DNA from: CAZAQS01 sp964486825
GTDB lineage: Bacteria; Chloroflexota; Anaerolineae; Anaerolineales; UBA4823
Reading direction: 5' to 3'
Assembly (NCBI GenBank): GCA_964486825.1
Contig: CAZAQS010000320.1
Coordinates: 1 to 5,319 of the forward strand
DNA: 5,319 nt
The position numbers and the translations under genes are program-made. The notes beneath the pieces are model-generated. The model was given only the letters and a program-made list of their open reading frames with translations. It was not told the origin of the DNA and ran no database searches. The stretch's first letter is position 1; every line of letters begins with the position of its first letter. Below, piece after piece: positions 1 to 5,319 of the stretch.

Positions 1-1252
1 CACACTCACCCTCGCGCCCTGGTTGGCAGCCACCGCCGGGTTGCACCTGCTGCCCGGCTTCCACGCCGTCCAGGTCGGTCTCGGCCCAGGATTGCGGGGC
101 GGTGAAGACCAGCGGGGTGAGCTGCACCCCTTCCCTATTTGGGTCGACCTGCACGCTGCGAGCGGTGGGGAAGGCCGTGCCCAGGCGCTGCATCTTGCCG
201 GTGATGGGGTGGAAGCTGTCATATTGGGCCGCGAAGGCCTGGTAGGGCTGGCTGGAGGACATATCCACGATGATATCCTCGCTCAAAATGAGGCCCCAAG
301 CCTCCGCCAGGTAGGCAGCCAACGTATCGGGCTGCTCGCCGTAGTCGGTTAATAACGAAGGCTCCTGCAGGACCACCAGGGCGCCCCCGCCGTCCACAAA
401 TTCTCGCAGCAGGTCGATCTCCTGCTCGTCCAGCGGCTTGCGCGGCCCGGCGATGAGGATCAGGCCGGCGTCCTGCGGGATGGCGTTGGCCGATAGCAGG
501 TTCAGCATGCCTACCCGGTAATTTTTCGACTCCAGCGTGCGCTTGAGCTGCGAATAGGACTGGTCGCCGAACTCCTCAGGCGAGTACTCGCCGTGCCCGG
601 TCAGGAAGTAGACCGCCAGCTCTTCGCTCATCAGGCGCACTACCGCGCCGGTCAGCTCCTGCTCGGAGGGGAAGGTGACCTTCTCCTGGCGCTCGCCCAT
701 TTCCAGGACGATGGTGCCGCTGGCCTCCAGGGCTACATTGGCCTGGCGGGCGGCTAGCGGGTCGGCCACCGGGTCGATGAAGCGGAAGTCGAACTTGCCA
801 TCGCCGAAATACTTATAGTCCTCCAGCAGAGTCATGGCCCTTTCGGTGTTGACGCCGGCCGGGTAAAAGGCCAGCGCCTGCACCGGCTCGGGGACGGCTT
901 TGAGGGCCTCCAGCGTTTCGGGCAGCAGGGTGCGGGCCGAGTCTTCGGTCAGGTCCCAGCGCTGGGGGTTCTGGTATGCCAGGTAGTTCACCACCACCAG
1001 GATGCCGGTGAAGGCCAGGCTCAGCACCAGGGCGTTGCTGCCGTAGCGCGCCTGGCGGCCTGTCATGGCCAGGCGTACCCGCTCGGGGTCCAAGACCGCG
1101 AACAAGGCCAGCCCGAGCACGATCAATGCCAGGCTGATCTGCAGATACAGGTTCCATTCCTGCTGGAGCAGGTACAAGACCCCCGAGGCCAGGGCCGCCA
1201 GCAGGGAAAGGTACAGCCCCAGCGGGGCATAACGACGCCATTCAGCTTTCAT
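1..1252 (-). CDS. GldG-like ABC transporter auxiliary protein (ABC_transp_aux domain), partial
   Basis: The visible part is 417 codons from the ATG at 1252; the gene continues past the left edge, so its C-terminus is missing. Three hydrophobic segments lie near residues 9-30, 37-54 and 73-93. They are followed by RWDLTEDSARTLLPET (98-113), the hallmark junction of GldG-type proteins (COG3225), and then a long soluble region matching the ABC_transp_aux family: TGHGE at 218-222, IPQDAGLILIAGPRKPL at 258-274, and a GGGALVVLQEP strand at 288-298. This domain is expected outside the membrane and has no known catalytic activity; in Bacteroidetes, GldG works with GldA and GldF in gliding, but outside that phylum the substrate is unknown. 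The start is supported by a GGAGG site (minus strand, 1261-1265) 8 bases upstream. The ATG overlaps the permease TAA by one base (TAATG), implying translational coupling. After residue 404 the frame becomes doubtful (see findings). The family is well supported; the biological role is not. Confidence 0.88.
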   Translation of the reverse strand, partial: MKAEWRRYAPLGLYLSLLAALASGVLYLLQQEWNLYLQISLALIVLGLALFAVLDPERVRLAMTGRQARYGSNALVLSLAFTGILVVVNYLAYQNPQRWDLTEDSARTLLPETLEALKAVPEPVQALAFYPAGVNTERAMTLLEDYKYFGDGKFDFRFIDPVADPLAARQANVALEASGTIVLEMGERQEKVTFPSEQELTGAVVRLMSEELAVYFLTGHGEYSPEEFGDQSYSQLKRTLESKNYRVGMLNLLSANAIPQDAGLILIAGPRKPLDEQEIDLLREFVDGGGALVVLQEPSLLTDYGEQPDTLAAYLAEAWGLILSEDIIVDMSSSQPYQAFAAQYDSFHPITGKMQRLGTAFPTARSVQVDPNREGVQLTPLVFTAPQSWAETDLDGVEAGQQVQPGGGCQPGREGEC

Positions 1253-1995
1253 TAGCGCCACCTCCGCATCTCGATCGACATCGAGCCCAGGAACAGGGCC
1301 AGGGCGGTCACGCTCAACAGGTACACCAGGTCGCCCAGCTCGACCAGGCCCTGGACAAGGTTATTATAGAAATGCCCGCTGAAGTCCAGGTAGCGCATCA
1401 GCTCCCCAGTGGTGGGCCCGCTGACCTGAGCCAGGATGGCTAAGATCCACCAGAAGAACAGCAGGATGCCGAAGGTGGTCAGGAAGGAGGCCACCTGGTT
1501 GGTGAACAGGGAAGACACCGCCACCCCGATGGCCAGGAAAGCGCCCGAAACCAGGATCACGCCCAGGTAGCCGCTGATCAGCGGGCCCTGATCGATGCCC
1601 GGGTCCACCAAAGCGTGCAGGACCAGCGGGTAGATCAAGGTCAGGGCGATGATGGTCAGCACGAACAGGAAAGAGCCAAGCCATTTCCCGACCACCAGCT
1701 CCCAATCGCGCACGGGCGCCGTCAGAAGGAGCTCCATCGTGCCCAGGCGCTGCTCTTCGGAGAGCAAGCGCATGGTCAGGGCCGGGCAGGCGAAAACCAG
1801 CAAGAACATCAGCGTACCGGTGACGACCTGCACGCCGGGCGGCGGGACCTGTCCCATGGCTTGCATGGTGAAGTAAATGCTGGCTGTGAATAACCCGCCC
1901 ACCACCACCAGGATCAGAAAAGCCACGATATAGGCGACCGGGCTGGCGAAGTAGGCTTTGTATTCACGGCGAGCGATGGTCCAGACGTTATACAT
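1252..1995 (-). CDS. ABC-2 type transporter permease (GldF-like)
   Basis: A 247-residue integral membrane subunit of an ABC-2 exporter-type complex (COG1277-like). The N-terminus IARREYKAYFASPVAYIV (residues 7-24) is typical of GldF-type permeases. Six hydrophobic helices can be seen near 20-42, 57-78, 100-128, 141-165, 170-195 and 223-242. Between helices 2 and 3 lies the cytoplasmic stretch RLLSEEQRLGTMELLLTAPV (76-95), conserved in this family and expected to couple to the ATPase. The size is normal for a GldF-like subunit. The ATG at 1995 has a GGGAGG site 8 bases upstream (minus strand, 2004-2009) that overlaps the end of the ATPase gene; only 4 bases separate that gene's TGA from this ATG. 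The gene ends with TAA, which shares its last A with the ATG of the GldG-like gene. It is expected to pair with both neighbours. The substrate cannot be told from sequence. Confidence 0.92.
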   Translation of the reverse strand: MYNVWTIARREYKAYFASPVAYIVAFLILVVVGGLFTASIYFTMQAMGQVPPPGVQVVTGTLMFLLVFACPALTMRLLSEEQRLGTMELLLTAPVRDWELVVGKWLGSFLFVLTIIALTLIYPLVLHALVDPGIDQGPLISGYLGVILVSGAFLAIGVAVSSLFTNQVASFLTTFGILLFFWWILAILAQVSGPTTGELMRYLDFSGHFYNNLVQGLVELGDLVYLLSVTALALFLGSMSIEMRRWR

Positions 1996-1999
1996 GCCC

Positions 2000-2980
2000 T
2001 CAACCTCCCAGGGGTTGTTCGACTTCTGCGTCGAAATATTCGTTATCTTCCGGATGGGCCGGCAGACCCGGCTCGTCGCGGGTCAATTCCACGAAGACCT
2101 CTTCCAGGCTGGCGCCCATCGGACGCAGCTCGAGCAGGTCGTAACCGGCGGTGATGACGGCGCGGGCCACTTCCGGGCGCACGTCCATGCCGGGTTGGGT
2201 CTCGAACTCGTAGCCGTGCGAGGCGTACACCACCCGCGTCACGCCCGCCACCGAGTGGATGACCTGCTCCAGGCCGTCCTCGTCGCCCGCCACCTTGAGG
2301 GCCACACGTTGGGCGCCCATGACCCTGGCGCTCAGCCGCTCCGGCGTGTCCTCGACCACGATACGCCCCTTATTGATGATCAGCACCCGGTTGCAGACCT
2401 GCTGGGCCTCGGAAAGGATATGGGTGGACAATAGCACGGTCCGCTCCTGACCCAGATCACGGATCAGGTTGCGCACCTCGACGATTTGGACCGGGTCCAG
2501 GCCGATGGTCGGTTCGTCCAGGATGAGCACTTCCGGCTGGTGAAGAAGGGCCTGGCCCAACCCGACTCGCTGGCGCATGCCTTTGGAGAGGTTGGAGATA
2601 TAGCCATCGGCGCGTTCCTCCATATGGACCAACTCGATGACTTCATCCACCCGCTGCTCTGCATTGGGCACGCGGTGCAGGTCGGCCATGAACTTGAGAT
2701 ATTCGAATACGGTCATATCGGGGTACAGCGGCACGGTCTCGGGCATATAACCCACCCGCCGGCGGACCTCCAGGGACTGCTCCACGACGTCGAATCCTGC
2801 GACCCGGGCCGTCCCCGCGCTGGGCGGCATATACCCGCACAGAATGCGCATGGTGGTGGTCTTCCCGGCCCCATTCGGGCCCAGGAAGCCGACGATCTCT
2901 CCCTGCTCAGCCGAGAAGGTTAGCTCGTCGATCGCCCTGCGAGAACCATAATCCTTCGTCAAGCCTTCAACCTGGATCAT
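2000..2980 (-). CDS. ABC transporter ATP-binding protein (GldA-like)
   Basis: A cytoplasmic nucleotide-binding subunit of 326 residues that would power the adjacent permease. Walker A is GPNGAGKTT (34-42), the signature motif LSKGMRQR lies at 131-138, Walker B with catalytic Glu is LILDEPTIGLDP (152-163, Glu156), and the switch histidine is His187 in LLSTH. The Q-loop position is Glu81 in YMPE rather than Gln, a variant common in GldA/NatA-type ATPases. The region after about residue 230 is the usual extra C-terminal domain, ending in LEEVFVELTRDEP; the last 25 or so residues form an acidic, probably flexible tail. The start was placed at ATG 2980 because the protein then begins MIQVEGLTKDYG, as family members do, with GAGGAG (2987-2992) 6 bases upstream. 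A longer frame to a GTG at 3034 adds 18 unconserved residues, lacks a ribosome site and runs into a hairpin. This is the first gene of the operon, behind the promoter at 3110-3139. Confidence 0.95.
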   Translation of the reverse strand: MIQVEGLTKDYGSRRAIDELTFSAEQGEIVGFLGPNGAGKTTTMRILCGYMPPSAGTARVAGFDVVEQSLEVRRRVGYMPETVPLYPDMTVFEYLKFMADLHRVPNAEQRVDEVIELVHMEERADGYISNLSKGMRQRVGLGQALLHQPEVLILDEPTIGLDPVQIVEVRNLIRDLGQERTVLLSTHILSEAQQVCNRVLIINKGRIVVEDTPERLSARVMGAQRVALKVAGDEDGLEQVIHSVAGVTRVVYASHGYEFETQPGMDVRPEVARAVITAGYDLLELRPMGASLEEVFVELTRDEPGLPAHPEDNEYFDAEVEQPLGG

Positions 2981-2986
2981 ATAAAA

Positions 2987-2992
2987 CTCCTC
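2987..2992 (-). promoter_or_regulatory. Ribosome binding site of the ATPase gene
   Basis: GAGGAG on the minus strand, 6 bases before the ATG at 2980. It decides between this start and the upstream in-frame GTG at 3034, which has no such site. Confidence 0.85.
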
Positions 2993-3019
2993 TTCCGGGT
3001 ACCTGTCGAAAATCAGGCA

Positions 3020-3062
3020 TACAACAAAGAGCACCGGCAGCCGTCGGCGGCGGCAGTGCTCT
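3020..3062 (-). terminator. Hairpin with short T-rich tail in the ABC operon leader (possible attenuator)
   Basis: AGAGCAC (3062-3056, minus strand) pairs perfectly with GTGCTCT (3034-3028). Inside, GCCG (3051-3048) and CGGC (3043-3040) can form an upper stem with a four-base loop. The minus strand then reads TTGTTGT, a weak U tract. The position is about 40 bases into the leader and about 50 bases before the ATPase start. It may be an attenuator, or only a stable leader structure; the interrupted T run makes termination uncertain. Confidence 0.4.
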
Positions 3063-3109
3063 GGTATGGAATCAGTTGAAAATCATATCTGGCATCAATC
3101 CCGCGTATC

Positions 3110-3139
3110 ACTATACATTAAAAAAGCAGCTTGAGTCAA
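3110..3139 (-). promoter_or_regulatory. sigma70-type promoter of the ABC transporter operon
   Basis: On the minus strand TTGACT (3139-3134) and TATAGT (3115-3110) each match the consensus at five of six positions, with an 18-base spacer that contains a run of six T. The start would fall near 3103, leaving a leader of about 120 bases before the ATPase ATG at 2980. The -35 box lies inside a perfect inverted repeat (3129-3141). It is divergent from the hppA promoter, with the two -35 boxes about 80 bases apart. Confidence 0.65.
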
Positions 3140-3141
3140 GC
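3129..3141. promoter_or_regulatory. Candidate operator: perfect inverted repeat over the -35 box
   Basis: GCTTGA, a central G, and TCAAGC form a perfect 6+1+6 inverted repeat. A one-base centre cannot form an RNA loop, so a DNA-level role, such as a site for a dimeric repressor, is more likely than a hairpin. It covers the -35 box (3134-3139) of the minus-strand promoter. No regulator gene is visible in the window, and a chance occurrence is possible. Confidence 0.35.
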
Positions 3142-3218
3142 GATGTCCGAAGGTTTAATAAAATCCTAATAATATGGAAGATGCAATTTTGTCGCCAGTT
3201 ATTGGCCCGTAAACTCAT

Positions 3219-3247
3219 TTGACATTTAAGTATCCCAAGTGTACAAT
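3219..3247 (+). promoter_or_regulatory. sigma70-type promoter of the hppA leader
   Basis: A perfect TTGACA (3219-3224) is followed after 17 bases by TACAAT (3242-3247), which matches the -10 consensus at five of six positions. Transcription would start near 3254-3256, giving an untranslated leader of about 170 bases before the hppA ATG. The surrounding DNA is AT-rich and gene-free, and no other candidate of this quality was seen upstream of hppA. Use in the cell is inferred. Confidence 0.75.
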
Positions 3248-3257
3248 TGCGTTCGAT

Positions 3258-3302
3258 ATGTACTTGCCCTCCATGAATATGCATGTAGTATTACGAAACT
3301 AA
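3258..3302 (+). CDS. Possible 14-codon leader peptide in the hppA leader
   Basis: An open frame ATG...TAA encodes MYLPSMNMHVVLRN. It starts only a few bases after the predicted transcription start and stops 14 bases before the terminator stem at 3317. There is no Shine-Dalgarno site, so it would have to be read as a leaderless message. A 14-codon open frame is common by chance, and no residue is strongly repeated as in classic amino-acid attenuators. Listed as a weak candidate only. Confidence 0.15.
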   Translation: MYLPSMNMHVVLRN

Positions 3303-3316
3303 TACAGCCAAGGCAC

Positions 3317-3349
3317 CCCAACCGCGCCGCGATTGGGTTTTTAGTTTTT
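3317..3349 (+). terminator. Intrinsic terminator in the hppA leader
   Basis: CCCAA (3317-3321) pairs with TTGGG (3333-3337). After a C-A mismatch, C3323-G3331 and G3324-C3330 close a five-base loop. The stem is followed directly by TTTTT, then AG and TTTTT again (3338-3349). This is the usual form of a rho-independent terminator for plus-strand transcripts; read on the other strand it lacks a T tail. It lies downstream of the promoter at 3219-3247 and 76 bases before the hppA start codon, so it would act on the leader transcript, either as an attenuator or to end a short RNA of about 90 bases. Confidence 0.6.
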
Positions 3350-3415
3350 ATCGATTATCTAAAAACAACCCTTTCAGACCCTTCCGTCTAACGGAAAGAT
3401 CCATTACCAAACACC

Positions 3416-3420
3416 GGAGG
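3416..3420 (+). promoter_or_regulatory. Ribosome binding site of hppA
   Basis: GGAGG ends 5 bases before the ATG at 3426 and decides that start. Just upstream, 3371-3398 can form two mutually exclusive hairpins (see findings). Confidence 0.85.
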
Positions 3421-3425
3421 TACCC

Positions 3426-5319
3426 ATGAATCTTCTCGGCCTGGCTCGCCATGGACTCAACACGTTCGAACAACTGGCGATCATCGGGGTAGTGCTTACC
3501 GCCTTCATCAGCCTGTGGTACGCCTGGATGTTGCGCGGCATTGTACTTAAAAAGGATAAAGGCACGCCAAAGATGCAGGAGGTGTGGAACGCCATCCGCA
3601 TCGGAGCCGACAGCTATCTCAGCCAGCAGCTCAGGACGATCCTGCCCCTGATCGCTCTCCTGACGGTTGCCCTGTTCTTCTCGGTCTACATCGTGCCCCC
3701 CACCCTGGAAGCGCGTGAATGGCACTGCAGCATCATCCAGGGGGTGGATGCGCATGACGAGGCCGCCCTGCTGTCCTGTGCGGAAAGCCTGACCGCTGCC
3801 AACAGCCCGGCCTACTATTCCCAGATCCAGCTCATCATTGGCTTTGCACGGACCATCGCCTTCATCATGGGCGCGACCTTCTCGTTGATGGTCGGGCAGC
3901 TGGGAATGCGTATGGCGATCCAGGCCAACGTGCGGGCCGCTTCGGCCTCCCGGCGCGGTTTCAATGAAGCCCTCTCCATTGCCTATTACTCCGGCACCGT
4001 CACCGGCATGCTGACAGACGGGCTGGGGCTGTTTGGAGGCACGGTGATCTTCATCGCCCTGGGCCGGGCCGCGCCGGACGCCCTGCTGGGCTTCGGCTTC
4101 GGCGGCACCCTGCTGGCGTTGTTCATGCGCGTGGGCGGCGGTATCTTCACCAAGGCCGCCGATGTGGGCGCTGACCTGGTCGGTAAAGTCGAACAGGACA
4201 TCCCCGAAGACGACCCCCGCAATGCAGCCGTCATCGCCGACCTGGTGGGCGACAACGTGGGCGACTGCGCAGGCATGGCGGCCGATATCTTCGAGAGCTA
4301 CGAGGTCACCATCGTCTCCGGCTTGATCCTGGGGTTGGCGCTGGTCAATATCACCGGGAACCTGATGTGGATCGTTTTTCCGCTCATCATCCGGGCCATC
4401 GGCGTGATCAGCTCGATCATTGGCACCTTCACGGTCCCGGTTTGGGAAAAATTCCCGATCAAGTTCTTGAGGGCCCATGACGCTGAAGAGGCCATGTTCC
4501 GCTCCTATGAGGTCTCCAGCATCAACACCATCATCTGGGCCTTCGTCCTGGCCTTCTTTTACGCCAACGACTGGCGCATGGCGATGTTGACCACGATCGG
4601 CGTGGGCCTGGCAGTCGCCTTCAACCCGCTTACCTCGTACTTCACCTCCACCCGGCGACCTCCGGTCAAGGAGATCGTCAAGTCTACCGAGACAGGGCCT
4701 GCCACGACCATCCTTTCAGGCCTCTCGGTTGGTATGGAATCGAGCGTGTGGGCGTTGCTGGTTATCGTGGTCAGCTTTGTGCTGGCCCTGCTGCTGTATG
4801 GCAACGAACCGCCCATCTATGTGTTGTACGCGGTGGCCATGATCGGCATCGGTATGCTCAGCCACACCGGCAACAACGTCGCCATGGACTCCTACGGCCC
4901 CATTTCGGATAACGCCAACGGCATCGGAGAGATGGCCTGGCACGACCAGGACGATGAAGAGACCAACAAGGCCCGCCAGATCATGGCAGACCTGGACGCA
5001 GTCGGCAACACCACCAAAGCCATCACCAAGGGCATCGCCATTGCATCGGCCGTCATCGCAGCGGTGAGCCTGTTCGCCTCATATATCACTGACGTGGGCC
5101 GGGCTCAAGTGCAGCTAGGCCAGCCGATGATGGAGGCCATCCGCATCTCGGACACGCGCGTCTTCATCGGTTTGCTGATCGGTGGAGCCTTGCCATGGCT
5201 GTTCAGCTCGCTATCGATCCGGGCTGTGAGCCGGGCGGCTGGCTTGATCGTAGAAGAGGTCCGCCGGCAGTTCCGCATCCCGGGGCTGATCGAAGGCACT
5301 GTAAAACCGGACTATGCGA
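3426..5319 (+). CDS. hppA: Membrane-bound K+-independent H+-translocating pyrophosphatase, partial
   Basis: The first 631 residues of a membrane pyrophosphatase, which hydrolyses PPi to phosphate and pumps protons outward; the C-terminus, including the last acidic and lysine-rich catalytic motifs, lies beyond the window. About 13 of the usual 16 helices are visible. The catalytic loop after helix 5 has GGGIFTKAADVGADLVGKVE (237-256), EDDPRNAAVIADLVGDNVGD (261-280) and AGMAADIFESYEVT (282-295), keeping the D-x3-D-x3-D spacing at 272, 276 and 280. Later motifs include ETGPATTILSGLSVGMES (422-439) and DSYGPISDNANGIGEM (488-503). GNTTKAITKG (527-536) has Lys531 and Thr534 where K+-dependent enzymes have Ala and another small residue, so a K+-independent proton pump is inferred. 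Oddities are an insertion near residues 91-133 holding Cys101 and Cys118, Leu273 in place of the usual Asn, and QFRIPG (615-620), one residue shorter than the common QFREIPG. The ATG at 3426 has GGAGG 5 bases upstream. A strong promoter lies about 170 bases upstream, with a terminator in between. Confidence 0.97.
   Translation, partial: MNLLGLARHGLNTFEQLAIIGVVLTAFISLWYAWMLRGIVLKKDKGTPKMQEVWNAIRIGADSYLSQQLRTILPLIALLTVALFFSVYIVPPTLEAREWHCSIIQGVDAHDEAALLSCAESLTAANSPAYYSQIQLIIGFARTIAFIMGATFSLMVGQLGMRMAIQANVRAASASRRGFNEALSIAYYSGTVTGMLTDGLGLFGGTVIFIALGRAAPDALLGFGFGGTLLALFMRVGGGIFTKAADVGADLVGKVEQDIPEDDPRNAAVIADLVGDNVGDCAGMAADIFESYEVTIVSGLILGLALVNITGNLMWIVFPLIIRAIGVISSIIGTFTVPVWEKFPIKFLRAHDAEEAMFRSYEVSSINTIIWAFVLAFFYANDWRMAMLTTIGVGLAVAFNPLTSYFTSTRRPPVKEIVKSTETGPATTILSGLSVGMESSVWALLVIVVSFVLALLLYGNEPPIYVLYAVAMIGIGMLSHTGNNVAMDSYGPISDNANGIGEMAWHDQDDEETNKARQIMADLDAVGNTTKAITKGIAIASAVIAAVSLFASYITDVGRAQVQLGQPMMEAIRISDTRVFIGLLIGGALPWLFSSLSIRAVSRAAGLIVEEVRRQFRIPGLIEGTVKPDYA

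Noticed and set aside
813..1241. Minus-strand frame of 142 codons inside the GldG-like gene
   Set aside because: It is the same strand in a shifted frame, rich in Pro, Gly, Ala and Arg. The frame starting at 1252 carries the family motifs.
1958..2923. Plus-strand open frames opposite the ATPase gene (1958-2434, 2486-2923)
   Set aside because: They are antisense to a clear ABC ATPase with all its motifs, have low-complexity composition and no supporting ribosome site or domain.
2981..3034. Upstream GTG start extending the ATPase by 18 residues
   Set aside because: There is no ribosome site, the GTG sits in the hairpin stem, and the extra residues are unlike the family N-terminus. The ATG at 2980 has GAGGAG at good spacing.
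3151..3167. Imperfect 17-bp palindrome in the AT-rich spacer
   Set aside because: Two of the eight arm pairs mismatch and it overlaps no promoter element, so it is indistinguishable from AT-rich background.
3194..3206. GCCA-N5-TGGC inverted repeat upstream of the hppA -35 box
   Set aside because: The arms are only 4 bases long, so it is expected often by chance. It is not strong enough to call an operator.
3348..4478. Long minus-strand open frame of 376 codons opposite hppA
   Set aside because: It lies antisense to a well-conserved hppA coding region. Its product is rich in Asp, Gln, His and Gly with no domain or hydrophobic pattern, which is typical of a shadow frame in GC-rich DNA.
1..5319. 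CRISPR arrays, tRNA or rRNA genes, insertion sequences
   Set aside because: No regularly spaced direct repeats, cloverleaf or rRNA-like sequence, transposase frame or terminal inverted repeats were seen on either strand.

Overview
The window holds a three-gene, ABC-2-type transporter operon on the minus strand (right to left: ATPase, permease, GldG-like auxiliary membrane protein, which runs off the left edge). It is divergent from a plus-strand gene for a membrane-bound proton-pumping pyrophosphatase (hppA), which runs off the right edge. The two units are separated by a gene-free stretch of about 445 bases (2981-3425) that is clearly more AT-rich than the GC-rich coding DNA around it.

The organism is a bacterium with a GC-rich genome, good Shine-Dalgarno sites (GGAGG or GAGGAG before all four genes) and near-consensus sigma70-type promoters. 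A GldA/GldF/GldG-like set outside a clear Bacteroidetes background, beside a divergent K+-independent H+-PPase, would fit a Chloroflexota (Anaerolineae-like) genome. This is inferred from family knowledge, not shown by a marker gene.

Left part (1-2980, minus strand): the ATPase (2980-2000), permease (1995-1252) and GldG-like protein (1252 to beyond 1) are tightly packed, with a 4-base gap and then a one-base TAATG overlap, so they are very likely co-transcribed and translationally coupled. Together they would form one membrane complex: a cytoplasmic nucleotide-binding subunit, a six-helix permease, and a membrane-anchored auxiliary protein with a large extracytoplasmic domain. The substrate is unknown. 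Near the left edge the reading frame of the GldG-like gene may be shifted by one base.

Middle (2981-3425): two divergent promoters are visible. Each is followed, before its gene, by a hairpin with a T-rich tail. On the hppA side this looks like a real intrinsic terminator lying between promoter and start codon, so hppA may be controlled by transcription attenuation, or a short RNA may be made there. A perfect 6+1+6 inverted repeat covers the -35 box of the ABC operon promoter.

Right part (3426-5319, plus strand): the first 631 residues of the H+-PPase carry the family's pyrophosphate-binding acidic motifs and the Lys/Thr signature of the K+-independent, H+-pumping class. They also show an unusual insertion of about 40 residues with two cysteines between the second and third membrane helices. 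The rest of the window is ordinary; no RNA gene of known type, mobile element or CRISPR array was seen.
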